64,000 nucleotides of DNA from Paracrocinitomix sp039939375 (GCA_039939375.1 JBDVJO010000001.1:62001-126000); one strand, 5' to 3'. Positions 25,199-36,700 are shown, counted from the first letter of the stretch. The notes: generated by a model from the letters alone, not told the origin. Numbers and translations: made by a program.

Positions 25199-26971
25199 AT
25201 GGAAGACATGCAATTGAGAAATCAAAAGACTGATGTTAACGGTCGATCAGCCATACTGAACATTCTTGCAGTGATATTAAACCTAGTAGGTGTGTTTTGT
25301 GTGGTGAAAGGTTTTCATGAATATACAGAGTCAGGAACCTTGTTCAAGTCTATCGGGATTGTCCTTGTTTTAGTGACGCTAGGTTCTTTGGTTATCCTAA
25401 AAGGATTGTATCTTTTTTCTTACGTGGCCAGGGTGTTAGTTGGCGGACTTTTTATCGTTTCGGGTTTAGTTAAAGCAAACGACCCTTGGGGATTTGCTTT
25501 TAAATTAGAAGAGTATTTCTCGCCATCAGGTCTTGCGGCAGATTATGGCTTCGTAGAAGCTTTCTCTCCTTATGTTTTAGAGCTTTCAATTTTAATATGT
25601 GTTGTCGAAATAGTTTTAGGGGCAGCTTTAATTCTAGGAGGAAAAATCAAATTGGCTTCTTGGTCTTTAGTCGTAATGATGTTCTTTTTTACTTGGCTAA
25701 CATGGTATACGGCAAGCTGCAATGAACAACAATTATTAGCGTCACAATTGGGAGAAGAATTCTCAAGAGATTGTGTGACAGATTGTGGATGTTTCGGAGA
25801 TGCCTTAAGAGGGTCAGTAGGCAGGTCTTTGACACCGCTCGAATCTTTTTGGAAAGATTTAGTATTGTTCTATTTCGTATTAATCATATTCTTTAATCAA
25901 GGTAAAATTAAATTGAATACAGTTCAAGAGAACTGGGTTTTAGTGCCTTGTTCATTGATTGTTGTCGCTTTCTTTTGTTGGGTTTTTGGTTGGGTTTTCC
26001 CTTTCTTTTTTGCCTTGTTTGTGTTGTTGGGGTCTTTCGTTATCGGAAGAATCAATATCGGAAAAATGGGAATTCCATGGAAAATGGCAGGATTCGTTGG
26101 GATAATTTCTTTCATCTTTGCTTTGTATACTTCCATGTATCTTCCGATTAAAGACTATCGTGCCTATGCGATTGGAAACAACCTGACAGAGCAAATGAAT
26201 GACGGAATAGATCCAGAAATTGAAATGAAACTGAATTATATCAATTTGGAAACTGGAAAAGTGGAAGCATTTGGCGTTGATGAATGGGAAGTGTACATGG
26301 ATACCACAAAATATAAATTTGATAGTAGAGAAGATAAAGTGATTTCTGAAGGTAAACTTCCTTCAATTTCTGATTTTAAACCGCTCATTAACTATGATAA
26401 GCTCTCTGAAACAGATAAAAAGAATTGGTACATTGATTCTTTAATCCAAGCAGATTACGATTTCTTTTATGAAGAAAAAATGGTGGTTTCTTCAATTTAT
26501 GGAAGTGATACCATAGCAGCTATGGATTATGATACGCTATATTATCCAGATTCTATGTATACGGCACAACCTCCTTACATAGCCTTGTCTGATCCTGGGT
26601 CACCTTTTGATATTGACATGACTCCTTTTGTAAAAAGGGCAGATTATGTGTTGTTGATGACGATCAGAGATATGGAATCAATGAATGAGGCGGCCATGCC
26701 AGATTTGAAGTTGGTTTTAGAAGGAGCAAAAGAGAATAACATACCATTCTATGTGTTAACGCCAGCGGTGCAAGAAGAAATTGATGCTTTAAAAGCGAAA
26801 TTTGATTTTGATGCGACCTTCCTTTCAATTGATGGTACTGAGGTGAAAATTATTGTCAGATCCAATCCTGGATTAGTCTTGATTAAGAAAGGAACAGTAC
26901 TTGATAAATGGCCAAGTCGTTCAATTCCGGATTTTGATTCTATCTTTGAGGATTATATTCAAGGAAAATGA
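25199..26971 (+). CDS. DoxX-domain membrane protein (BT_3928-like)
   Basis: This 590-residue inner-membrane protein has about nine hydrophobic segments in residues 20-315, including a DoxX-type region (VLVGGLFIVSGLVKANDPWG). A CxxDCGCFGD motif follows (around residue 197), as in DoxX/MauE-like proteins, where paired Cys serve thiol redox chemistry. The C-terminal 250 residues lie outside the membrane and end in a thioredoxin-like fold region (YVLLMTIRDMESMNEAAMPDL to PGLVLIKKGTVLDKW) without a CxxC. Redox or membrane homeostasis is the usual guess. It is coupled to tpiA by an ATGA overlap. The DUF1599-DoxX-tpiA-prmA order is conserved in the phylum. Confidence 0.82.
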   Translation: MEDMQLRNQKTDVNGRSAILNILAVILNLVGVFCVVKGFHEYTESGTLFKSIGIVLVLVTLGSLVILKGLYLFSYVARVLVGGLFIVSGLVKANDPWGFAFKLEEYFSPSGLAADYGFVEAFSPYVLELSILICVVEIVLGAALILGGKIKLASWSLVVMMFFFTWLTWYTASCNEQQLLASQLGEEFSRDCVTDCGCFGDALRGSVGRSLTPLESFWKDLVLFYFVLIIFFNQGKIKLNTVQENWVLVPCSLIVVAFFCWVFGWVFPFFFALFVLLGSFVIGRINIGKMGIPWKMAGFVGIISFIFALYTSMYLPIKDYRAYAIGNNLTEQMNDGIDPEIEMKLNYINLETGKVEAFGVDEWEVYMDTTKYKFDSREDKVISEGKLPSISDFKPLINYDKLSETDKKNWYIDSLIQADYDFFYEEKMVVSSIYGSDTIAAMDYDTLYYPDSMYTAQPPYIALSDPGSPFDIDMTPFVKRADYVLLMTIRDMESMNEAAMPDLKLVLEGAKENNIPFYVLTPAVQEEIDALKAKFDFDATFLSIDGTEVKIIVRSNPGLVLIKKGTVLDKWPSRSIPDFDSIFEDYIQGK

Positions 26972-27726
26972 GAAAAAAAATAGTAGCAGGAAATTGGAAA
27001 ATGAACTTGGATTATAGCCAAGCCAAAAACTTACTGCAAGACTTAATAAAAAACAAAGATAAATTCAATGCGGATACTGAGGTGGTAATTTGCCCTTCAG
27101 CTCCATATTTAGGTGTGTTTGCCGAATTAACAGCCGATCATGATTGGTTGAAACTAGGTTCTCAAAACGCTTATTTTGTGGATTCAGGAGCCTATACGGG
27201 TGAGGTAAGTCCAGTTCAACTAAAAAGTTTAGAAGTTAAATATTGTCTAGTTGGGCACTCAGAAAGACGCGATAATTTTGATGAAAATTATGACCTGCTT
27301 TCAAAAAAAGTAAAAGCATTAATTAGTCACGATATCACCCCAATTTTTTGTTGCGGAGAGGAATTACAAGTGAGAGATTCTAACGTATATCGCGAATTCG
27401 TAATGAAACAAATTGAGGATTCACTATTTTCATTGTCTGCTCAAGAAATCGCAAAATGTGTGATTGCTTATGAACCAATTTGGGCGATAGGAACCGGAAA
27501 AACGGCCTCTGCTGAACAAGCACAAGAAATTCACGGAATCATCAGAGCCAGATTAGCGGCTAATTTCGGAGAAAAAACTGCGAATGAAGTGGCTATTTTG
27601 TACGGGGGAAGTTGTAATGCTGAAAATGCAAAAGAGCTTTTTGCTCAAGCAGATATTGACGGTGGTTTAATTGGAGGAGCTTCTTTGAAAGCAGATGATT
27701 TCTGCACGATTTCAAATTCTTTTTAA
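26968..27726 (+). CDS. tpiA: Triosephosphate isomerase
   Basis: This 252-residue TIM barrel interconverts dihydroxyacetone phosphate and glyceraldehyde 3-phosphate in glycolysis. All catalytic residues are visible: Lys11 in GNWKMN, His97 in CLVGHSERR and Glu169 in AYEPIWAIGTGK, with the phosphate-binding LYGGSC near the C-terminus. Length is normal. It overlaps the DoxX gene (ATGA) and prmA (TAATG), so all three should be translated from one mRNA. Confidence 0.96.
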   Translation: MRKKIVAGNWKMNLDYSQAKNLLQDLIKNKDKFNADTEVVICPSAPYLGVFAELTADHDWLKLGSQNAYFVDSGAYTGEVSPVQLKSLEVKYCLVGHSERRDNFDENYDLLSKKVKALISHDITPIFCCGEELQVRDSNVYREFVMKQIEDSLFSLSAQEIAKCVIAYEPIWAIGTGKTASAEQAQEIHGIIRARLAANFGEKTANEVAILYGGSCNAENAKELFAQADIDGGLIGGASLKADDFCTISNSF

Positions 27727-28547
27727 TGGATTATATTGAATTTCAAGTTGAATTCTCTAAGGTCTACCCTTGGAGAGATGTGCTGATTTCAAAGCTAGAT
27801 GAATTAGGATTTGAAAGTTTTGTTGAAACCAAATCAGGTTTAAACAGTTATATCCCTGAAAATAATTTTAAACAAGAAGAAATAAAGTTCATTGAAGCAA
27901 TTGAAGATGTTGAAAGCATAGCCTGGAAAGTCATAAAAGATCAAAATTGGAACGCCAAATGGGAAGAAAATTTTGATCCCGTTTTCGTTGAAGACAAATT
28001 GGTGATTAAAGCACCATTCCATACCCAAGAATTTGATCAAAAAATGCAGGTGACCATTCAACCTCAAATGTCTTTTGGTACCGGACATCACCAAACAACA
28101 TGGTTGATTTCAAAAAGATGTTTTGACCTAGATTTAAAAGGTAAAACTGTATTGGATATGGGGACTGGAACGGGAGTCTTAGCGATTCTGGCTGACAAGC
28201 TAGGTGCCGCACAAGTTTTTGCTCCAGATATTGATGAATGGTCGTTCAACAATGCATTAGAAAATGTTGAATTGAATGCTTGTAAAAACATTGAAGTTGC
28301 CTTGGGAGATGATAAATTACTTGAGGGCAAGAACTTTGATATTTTAATCGCAAACATCAATAAGAATATATTGATTCAACATTTTTCAGTATATTCAAAT
28401 TGTTTAAAAGTTGGAGGAAAAATGTTAATTAGCGGATTTTTTGCCACAGATGCAAATGACCTAATTGAAGAAGCTTCCAAACATGGCTTTATTTTTGAAG
28501 AAACCTTTACCAAAGATGAATGGGCTATGATGCAGTTTAGCAAATAG
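27726..28547 (+). CDS. prmA: Ribosomal protein L11 methyltransferase
   Basis: This 273-residue SAM-dependent enzyme trimethylates lysines and the N-terminus of ribosomal protein L11. The SAM-binding motif LDMGTGTGVLAILADKLGA is central, and ILIANINKNIL corresponds to the NPPY-like catalytic motif (N-I-N in this family). The N-terminal L11-recognition domain (about residues 1-90) is present; QPQMSFGTGHHQTT is a family signature. It overlaps tpiA by one base. In many relatives clpS follows directly; here 14 kb of envelope genes come between. Confidence 0.93.
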   Translation: MDYIEFQVEFSKVYPWRDVLISKLDELGFESFVETKSGLNSYIPENNFKQEEIKFIEAIEDVESIAWKVIKDQNWNAKWEENFDPVFVEDKLVIKAPFHTQEFDQKMQVTIQPQMSFGTGHHQTTWLISKRCFDLDLKGKTVLDMGTGTGVLAILADKLGAAQVFAPDIDEWSFNNALENVELNACKNIEVALGDDKLLEGKNFDILIANINKNILIQHFSVYSNCLKVGGKMLISGFFATDANDLIEEASKHGFIFEETFTKDEWAMMQFSK

Positions 28548-28569
28548 TACATTCCTTAATTTATTACAT

Positions 28570-31500
28570 ATGAGATCCTTAGTACTTGTCATTTTTTTTG
28601 CATTTAGCGGAACCCTTTACGCTCAATATTCTAACGAGCCAACTGCATTTTTAAAAGAAATTGATAAAAAACTAAGTGCCTCAGATCGTGTTAAAACGAA
28701 AGCCTTTATGGAAGAGTTTGAGCCAAATTGGTTAACAAACTTCACCACAGAATATCAAAATAGAGTTGTAAACACCTGTAATTTACTTGAAGAAAAAGGA
28801 AGACCAGCATTCCCAGATATTTATGGTTATATCATTTCAGTTCACTCGTTTGTATTAACTGACCAGCCTAAAAATAGTTTTGAAACTTGGCACGGAACCA
28901 TTGATGCACTATTGAACAGTAAAAAGGTAAATGATTTTCAAAAATTCATTACAGTTTGTGAAGGGTTTTTCTCTGATGGAACTGTATATGACGTGCCGAA
29001 ATATGTCTGGCAAGTAAAAGGAGGTGAATACTCGTTTGAATTCGAACGAAACAGACCAAAAATTACCTTCACGAATTGTGACCTTAAGTGTTACATCATG
29101 GACAGAAGTGCAGGTAAGAAAGAAAGCCCTTATTTCGATAGTATGGTGGTTAAGAACACATCAGGAGTTTTTGAACCCTTTGTGAACAAATGGACGGGTA
29201 GAGGCGGAACCATGGATTGGGGACGAACCGGACTTGATCCTAAAACCAATTATGCTGAGATAACAGATTACATACTTTCAATGAAACAAACCAAGTTAGA
29301 ATGTGATTCGGTTAAGTGCTACACTGATTATTATGACGAACCTCTTTACGGAGATTTCAATGATCAAGCAAAGATTTACAATAGAGAAACAGATAGAATT
29401 TATCCAAATTTTACATCTTATAGCAAGAAAATCGTGCGCAAAAACATTTTACCTGAAGTAGATTATGTTGGTGGATTTTCTGTAAGCGGAGCGGATTTTG
29501 CTGGAGTGGGATATGACAGAAACCCTGCTTCATTGGTGTTTTATCAAAAAGGAGAGCCTTTTGCCAAAGCTACCGCATTACAATTTAGAATTAACTCAAA
29601 AGGAGCAAGATCTACAGAATGTGAAGTAGTACTTTACACAAATGACGAAGATTCGTTATTTCATCCTGGTTTGACATTAAATTATACCATTGAAAACGAA
29701 GGAAAAGATGTGCAGATGGAGTTAATGAGAGATAATAGTGGTTTGGCGCAAGCACCTTTTCAAGATAGCTACCATACCTTAGATTTCTATGTGGATAGAA
29801 TTATTTGGACAAAAGGAGACCCTAACCTAAACCTGACATGGCACAGAAACTCTCCTAAAAAGTTTGCAACTTTTGAATCGCAGAATTTTTACAGCGAGAG
29901 AATTTACAATCAAATTCAAGGAATGAACGCAAAACATCCCTTGGTAGCAATTTGGGATTATGCATACAAGTATGATTTGGATGTCATTCCAGTTAATAAA
30001 GTGTCCGGAGCTATGGGATTTACAAATAATCAAGCCATTCCAATTCTTTTAGACCTAGCCAATCAAGGTTTTATAACATATTCTTCAGCCAGAAAAGAGA
30101 TTACCATACAGCCAAAATTGAAGAAGTACATTGATTCAAGATCAGGAAAAAGTGATTATGATCACATTGCATTTAATTGTAATTTATTAGAAATTGAAAA
30201 AAAATCAATCACATCTCCTGACGGACGAGAAGATAAGTCAGCTATGGCTTTTAATGAGCGAGCAGATAGCTTAAACAAAAGAAAAGCAAGAGCGGTTAAC
30301 TTCGGTTATTTCAATTTAACAACTATGGATCTGTCCTTAAATGAAGTTGATCCAATTCAAATTTCGCCAACTCAAAAAACAGTCATTTTCCCTTCTGCGG
30401 GTGAATTATTGGTTAAAGAAAACCTTGATTTCATTTTTGAAGGAGCAGTAATGTCAGGTAAATTTGAAGTGTATCTTAAAGAAGGCTCTTTTGATTACGA
30501 AAAATTCCGAATTAATTTAATGGAGGTTGACGCGGCATTGTTTAGAGTAAGACCAATTTTTGGTGGTGAAGGCCTGATTCCTATGTATTCGCATTTTGAA
30601 GGTTTAAAAGGATACATAGCGGTGGATGATACAACGAATAGATCTGGTCAAAAGAAAAAACGTTTTCATAAATACCCAATCCTACATGTGGTTGAAGATT
30701 CTTATGTGTTCTATGATCAAAGTTATATCTACAACAGCGTTTATGACAGTGCAGATTTTTACTTTAAATGCGAACCTTTCGTATTTGACAGTTTAGATAA
30801 TTTCGTAGAAGAGTCTATGGCAATTGATGGCGAATTAAGATCCGCTGGAATTTTCCCGACTTTCAAAGAGCAGCTTAAAATTCAAGAAGATTATTCTTTT
30901 GGGTTTAAAACAAAAGCTCCTGGAGATGGATTTGATTTTTATGGGGATTACGCAAAATTCGATAATGAAATTAAATTGAGCAATGAAGGGCTTAGAGGTG
31001 CTGGTCAAATTGATTTTGTAACCTCTTCTTCAATCAGTGAAAACTTTATTTTCTTCCCTGATTCAACCATGGGAATTTCTAAGTATACAAATGCACCACA
31101 AACTAAAGATGAAGGAATTTCTGTGCCAGATGTAACCGGAAATGGTGTGATGGTAACTTTTGTACCTAAAGAAGAAATTTTAAAAGCAAGGGCAGTTTCT
31201 GAACCATTAAAATTCTTTGAAGGTGAAGCCGAGATGAAAGGAATCACTTACCTCACTAAGAAAGGGATGTCTGGTAGAGGATTAATGTATTTCAAAGAGG
31301 CTGAACTTGGATCTAAGAAATTTAATTACGGTCGCTGGACAATTGATGCAGACACCTCTGATTTTAATCTTTTAGGAGTAGGGAAACCAGAACCTGGAGT
31401 CGAGAATCCGCTTGATTTTAATTCAACAAACCTGAACGCCCATGTTGATTTTCAAGAAAGAAAAGGGGAGTTCAAATCTAATGATGGAACAACAGTGGTT

Positions 31501-33198
31501 GAGTTCCCTAAAAACCAATATATCTGTTACATGGATATGTTTTCATGGTTAATGGATAATGATGAAATTGAGCTATCTAAAACAGGGGCTGATATCAGTA
31601 TAGATGCGGGTGGATTGGATTTAGCCGGATCGAATTTTTACTCCGTACATCCAGATCAAGATTCATTGAACTTTAGAGCACCTAAGGCAAAATTCGTCTT
31701 AAAAGAGAATGTAATTTACTGTGATAAAGTGGAGTATGTAGATGTTGCAGATGCCAGAATTTTCCCTCCTGAAGAGAAGTTAGTCATTCGTAAGAAAGCG
31801 AAGATGGATGAGTTAGAAGGAGCAGAAATTTTAGCCAACTCTATTACAAAATATCACAAAATAACAGAAGCGCATGTGCGAATAGATGCGGCGAAAAAAT
31901 ACCAAGCTAGCGGCAAGTACCCGTACATAGATAGCAAAGGGGCAGAGCAAATAATATTCTTTGCAGATATTCAGCCAGATACAATTTATCAAACGCGTGC
32001 CAAAGGTACCGTTGAAGAAGATAAAAATTTCCACTTGAGTGATCGATTTGATTTCTACGGAACAGTTGAATTGGCCGCGGCAGATCAATTCTTAACCTTT
32101 GACGGAGCAACGAGAATTAATCATGATTGTGATCAATTCGCTAAAAACTGGTTAAAGTTTAGAACAGAAATTGATCCTAACAATATTCAGATTCCGGTAT
32201 CAACCACAATGTCAGATTTAGAAGGGAATTCAATTGCTGTTGGATTAATCAGAAGGAATCCGAAAACTATGGATTCTATCAGCATTTATCCTGCATTCTT
32301 ATCTGCATTAGAAAGACCTGATGATTTTGTAATGTTTACTTCATCTGGGGTGTTGAACTATAATGAAGATGCAAAAGAATTCAGAATCGCTTCTCCTGAA
32401 AAATTAATCAACCGTGAAGAAAAAGGGAATTATATCGCTTTACACATTGAAAGCTGTTCTATGGAAGGTGATGGACAAGTGGACATGGCCTTGAATTTAC
32501 CAGATGTTGAGTTTAAACCTTACGGAGTGGTAGGTTACAATGCCGCCACCAAGGCAACCACCATGAATTTAACGGGTGGTCTTGATTTCTATATGGATAA
32601 GAAAATCATAGAAATGATGGCTGAGGATATTAAAACAACTGAAGGTTTAGGTGCGATTGACTTCATAAGGACAACTCTAAAACAAGCCATCACAGAGGAG
32701 GTATCTAAAGATGAAGCAGAGAATATTAAATCTGAATATACGATTAATGGCCCTGAAGGAATTAAAAAATTACCGAAAGAATTAGGGGAAGCACCGTTAT
32801 ACCTTTCTAACTTGAGATTAGAATGGAATGATAGAGCTGGTGGTTTCATCTCGAAACCAATTACGGGAATAGTAGCTATGTTCGGAGATCCGTTATTTAA
32901 AGATTTTACAGTGAAGTTCGCTGTTGAATACTCGGTTGAAGGAGGGAATATCGGAACGAAAATGGGCTTCCTTATAGAGCTGCCTGGTAAAACGGAAGGC
33001 GTTCCCGGAAATTATTATTATTACGGATTTGAACGAAGAAAAAACAACACTTTTGTTCAGGTTACGTCTTCTAATAAAGAATTGCAAGGATACATCTCAG
33101 AACTCAAGGATGACAAGAAAAAAGTCAAAAAATTAGAGTTTGATTTATATCCGAAAACCAATAAAATGAATATTTTCAAAAGTAAATTTGGAGAATAA
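28570..33198 (+). CDS. Giant exported protein of unknown function, 1542 residues
   Basis: This is a 1542-residue protein with a clean signal peptide (MRSLVLVIFFAFSGTLYA, cut before QYS) and no other membrane segment, so it is periplasmic or on the outer-membrane face. No known domain was recognised with confidence. The N-terminal 180 residues are helical; the rest is a long run of short beta strands with repeated patterns such as GxxxF..A.F and F.....KF.L, and segments reading like OstA/LptD-N or AsmA-type sheets (for example AKFVLKENVIYCDKVEYVDV). It has no T9SS sorting domain. It starts 22 bases after prmA and stops two bases before the TPR gene, so it is coupled to the SPOR giant downstream. 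Confidence 0.7.
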   Translation: MRSLVLVIFFAFSGTLYAQYSNEPTAFLKEIDKKLSASDRVKTKAFMEEFEPNWLTNFTTEYQNRVVNTCNLLEEKGRPAFPDIYGYIISVHSFVLTDQPKNSFETWHGTIDALLNSKKVNDFQKFITVCEGFFSDGTVYDVPKYVWQVKGGEYSFEFERNRPKITFTNCDLKCYIMDRSAGKKESPYFDSMVVKNTSGVFEPFVNKWTGRGGTMDWGRTGLDPKTNYAEITDYILSMKQTKLECDSVKCYTDYYDEPLYGDFNDQAKIYNRETDRIYPNFTSYSKKIVRKNILPEVDYVGGFSVSGADFAGVGYDRNPASLVFYQKGEPFAKATALQFRINSKGARSTECEVVLYTNDEDSLFHPGLTLNYTIENEGKDVQMELMRDNSGLAQAPFQDSYHTLDFYVDRIIWTKGDPNLNLTWHRNSPKKFATFESQNFYSERIYNQIQGMNAKHPLVAIWDYAYKYDLDVIPVNKVSGAMGFTNNQAIPILLDLANQGFITYSSARKEITIQPKLKKYIDSRSGKSDYDHIAFNCNLLEIEKKSITSPDGREDKSAMAFNERADSLNKRKARAVNFGYFNLTTMDLSLNEVDPIQISPTQKTVIFPSAGELLVKENLDFIFEGAVMSGKFEVYLKEGSFDYEKFRINLMEVDAALFRVRPIFGGEGLIPMYSHFEGLKGYIAVDDTTNRSGQKKKRFHKYPILHVVEDSYVFYDQSYIYNSVYDSADFYFKCEPFVFDSLDNFVEESMAIDGELRSAGIFPTFKEQLKIQEDYSFGFKTKAPGDGFDFYGDYAKFDNEIKLSNEGLRGAGQIDFVTSSSISENFIFFPDSTMGISKYTNAPQTKDEGISVPDVTGNGVMVTFVPKEEILKARAVSEPLKFFEGEAEMKGITYLTKKGMSGRGLMYFKEAELGSKKFNYGRWTIDADTSDFNLLGVGKPEPGVENPLDFNSTNLNAHVDFQERKGEFKSNDGTTVVEFPKNQYICYMDMFSWLMDNDEIELSKTGADISIDAGGLDLAGSNFYSVHPDQDSLNFRAPKAKFVLKENVIYCDKVEYVDVADARIFPPEEKLVIRKKAKMDELEGAEILANSITKYHKITEAHVRIDAAKKYQASGKYPYIDSKGAEQIIFFADIQPDTIYQTRAKGTVEEDKNFHLSDRFDFYGTVELAAADQFLTFDGATRINHDCDQFAKNWLKFRTEIDPNNIQIPVSTTMSDLEGNSIAVGLIRRNPKTMDSISIYPAFLSALERPDDFVMFTSSGVLNYNEDAKEFRIASPEKLINREEKGNYIALHIESCSMEGDGQVDMALNLPDVEFKPYGVVGYNAATKATTMNLTGGLDFYMDKKIIEMMAEDIKTTEGLGAIDFIRTTLKQAITEEVSKDEAENIKSEYTINGPEGIKKLPKELGEAPLYLSNLRLEWNDRAGGFISKPITGIVAMFGDPLFKDFTVKFAVEYSVEGGNIGTKMGFLIELPGKTEGVPGNYYYYGFERRKNNTFVQVTSSNKELQGYISELKDDKKKVKKLEFDLYPKTNKMNIFKSKFGE

Positions 33199-33200
33199 TT

Positions 33201-33617
33201 ATGAAAACTTTCGCACTTATTTTAGGACTGTTACTAACAACAGTCACTTTTAGCCAAGATCTTAAAAAAGCAGATAAACTGTTTAAAGCCGAGCAATATG
33301 CTGAAGCTTTGGTGATCTATAAAAAACATTTAGATATTGACCCTACTGACATGAACGCAGGATACAAATATGGAGCCTGTGTTGTCATGTTGAATAAAGA
33401 CAATGATAAAGCAATTGAAATGCTCACAATTGCAGAAAAAAGCGGAAAATCGGATAAAGAAATCGCCTTTTTCATGGGTAGGGCTTATGAAAATAAAGAA
33501 GACTACGCAAAGGCACTTGAATACTACGAAAGATTCTCAGTAGCCGCTGAGAAAGAGCAATTGAAAAAACTAAAAGTAAAGGCGAGAATCAAAGCTTGTA
33601 AAAAAGCATTGAAATAA
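33201..33617 (+). CDS. Small exported TPR protein
   Basis: This 138-residue protein has a signal peptide (MKTFALILGLLLTTVTFS) followed by two or three TPR-like helix pairs, with Lys-rich helices. It is clearly related to the N-terminus of the giant gene that follows: both have a Y/F-K-Y-G-x-C segment, then K-A-I, and then FMGRAY in the same order and spacing. It lies two bases after the 1542-residue gene and 167 bases before the giant's start. It may be a free paralogue of the giant's TPR domain and compete or pair with it. Confidence 0.8.
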   Translation: MKTFALILGLLLTTVTFSQDLKKADKLFKAEQYAEALVIYKKHLDIDPTDMNAGYKYGACVVMLNKDNDKAIEMLTIAEKSGKSDKEIAFFMGRAYENKEDYAKALEYYERFSVAAEKEQLKKLKVKARIKACKKALK

Positions 33618-33784
33618 TCCACTTTATTTTACACTTTCTACCCAGAAATTCCTTGATTTAATAGGTTTTAGGCTGCACTTTTTGCTAATTTGTATAGATT
33701 TTCAAAAGAAAAATGAACCTTTCTCTTGAAAAGCCGTACTAATATTTGACGTGTGGTGCCCATGCACGCTCGTTTTTTGTAACT

Positions 33785-36700
33785 GTGAGACTATTTTTTA
33801 AATCAATATCATTGTTGATACTGCTTGTTTTGTGCAGTATATCTTCGTTTGCGCAAACAATCGAAGACAAGCTCAAAGAGGCTGATGACTACTTTGAAAA
33901 GGGGCTGTACATTGAAGCAGAAAAACTTTATAGTCAAGTATTACCCACTAAACCTAGAGATTACGATTTAAATTTCAAGTACGGAACCTGTTTGTTATTC
34001 TCGTCTCACGACAAAACAAAAGCCATAAGTCATTTGCAACATGCGGTTAAAAGCCCAAGTATTGACAAACGTGCATACTATTTCATGGGGAGGGCCTATC
34101 ACTTGAATTATCAATTTAAAGAAGCTGAGAAATATTATTTGATGTTCCGAGATCAAGCCTCATCTGGTCAACTCAAAGATCATGATGTTGAGGCCATGCT
34201 GAATGGTTGTAAATTTGGAAGGAAGCTCTTATCTAACATTACAGATATGATTGTAATGGAAAAGAAAGAAATCAATGAAGGCTCTTTCTACGATTTATAC
34301 GATCAAATTAAGTTGAACGGATCAATCAACCCTACTGACCAATTCGGAACAAAGTATGACAAGAAAATGGGGCACAGGGCAGTTATTTTCTTTCCTAAAA
34401 ATTCGCCAAATATATTCTTTTCGTCTTACGGTGATGACGGTGCTACCGGTTTAGATATCTATCAAATGAAAAGATTACCTAATGGTAAATTCTCGCTTCC
34501 AGGCAAGGTAAGAGGCCAGGTGAATACGGATAAAGATGAAGCTTACGCTTACATGCACCCCAATGGAAAATACTTGTATTTCTGTTCTAAAGGGCACAAC
34601 TCAATGGGAGGGTATGATGTTTTTAGATCGGTATATGATCCTAAAACCGATTCTTTTGGACCACCAGAAAACTTAGATTTTGCTATCTCATCTCCTGATG
34701 ATGATTTACTATATGTGGTAGATAGCCTTGATAGAACCGCTTTTTTCGCATCACGAAGAGAAAGTCAAGACGGAAAACTGTTTGTTTATGAAGTTAGGGT
34801 AGAGCGCTTAAAAATGCAGATCGCAGCTATTAAAGGTAGCTTTGTAAATACCATTGTCCCTTCAAATAAAGAGGTGAACATTGAAATTGAGGATTTTTCT
34901 TCTGGAACTCAAATTGGTTCGTTCAACTCAAAATCAACCAACGGTGATTACTTCATTACCTTTCCTAAAGGAGGAAAGTATAAATATTTCATAACGGTTA
35001 AAGGAAGTGATGTCACACATTATGCGGTAGTAGAAGTTCCGCTCCTCCAAGAACTGCGTCCTCTAAAACAAAAGATTTCTTTATTGAGAGATGATGCTGG
35101 AGAACAGTATGTCAAAATTGAAAACCTCTTTGATGAGGCCTTTGAAGATCCAGTTACTGTAATGGCAGAAATTTATAAAGAGCTATCTAAGCTTCAGCCA
35201 AATGCAGAAAACTTCAATTTAGACTCGTTAAATGCTCAAGGTGCTGTTGATCAAATATTCGTTGAAAACGGCTTGAATTCTTTTTCAACTCAAGATGAAG
35301 TAGAAAAAACTGTTGCTGATAAGGTGGAGGATTTGAAGGAAGATCAAAAAGAGAATCAAGAAAACGCAAATATCGCATACAACTTGGCAAGCGAAAAGAG
35401 TGACCAAGCGAATGAAAAAATGCTGCAATTGAACAAGTTGTTAGATGAAGCTGAAAACGCAACAGATCCGGCAGAAAAGAAACGATTGTTTGAAGAAGTT
35501 TATGATTTGAAAAACGAAATAGAAGACTTGAATTCAGATGCACAAAACTTAATCGAACTAGGAAACGAATTAGACAAGGATGCGATTGAAAACGGATTAG
35601 AAGTTTTACAAGCAGAAAAAGTATTGAACGAAATAAAAGAAGTTCCAGACGGCGATAAAAATGCCCTGGCTAACGCAGTAAACGCCAATGGAGATTTCTT
35701 TAAAGATCAAATCAAAGATAAAACAGTTGCCCCTGATTTGTTAGAAGAAATTATAGCTGCGGGTAATGAAGATACAAAGGCATCAAGTAAGTTGAATAGT
35801 GAGATTATAGGATTAAAGAATGATAAGAAGACGGCAGAACAAAACAAGAAAATTCTTGAAGATAAACTTGCAAACACCAAAAAATCAAAAGATAAAGAAA
35901 TCATTGAAGATCAAATTTTAGAGATTGAATCTGAACTGAGCACAATTAATGATCAAATCAACAAAAAGCAAAATGATTACGACAAAATAGTAAGTGGCGG
36001 AGGTAATGATAAAGCGCACTTGGTGAGAGTTGCAGATGAGGTTGGAGATGATAAGTACGACAATTCAGCTTATGCAGAAGAATTATCAGATGAAAAGAAA
36101 GATGGGATTAAGTCAAAAGTTGAAGGAAATGATTTAACGGCTAATCTTGAAGTAGTAACCGAAACCCTAAAAGATAATGGTGCAGGAAGCAAAGTTGATT
36201 TGTTTGCTTCAGATGAAAAGAGAAATAATTATGGTTTAGATGCTTGGACAGAAGACATTGATAAGGAAATTAAAAACCTTCAAGACGAATTAAATACAGC
36301 ATCTCCAGAAAGAAAGAAACGTATTCTTGAAGAGATTCAAGAATTTGAAAACTTAAAAGATCAAAAACGAAACGAATATGAAGTGGTTGAAGTTGATCCT
36401 AAAGACATCAATTCGGATGTCAATAAAAACGAGATTGTTGATGATTACGAAACAAGAAAAAATCAGATCAATGAAATTACAGATGAAGGAGATAGAGTTA
36501 ATGCTAATCTGAAGTTAAATCAAGAATTGCTAGATGAAATTCAGGATGAAAAAAGACGATTAAACGAAATTTTGGATGATAATCCAGATGCAGATAATGT
36601 CAGAGATAGATTAAATAACCTGAATGAAATTGAGGACGATTTAAATAATGAAATCAACAAAGACAAACAATGGTTAACCGATAACGGTCAAAAAGACAAT

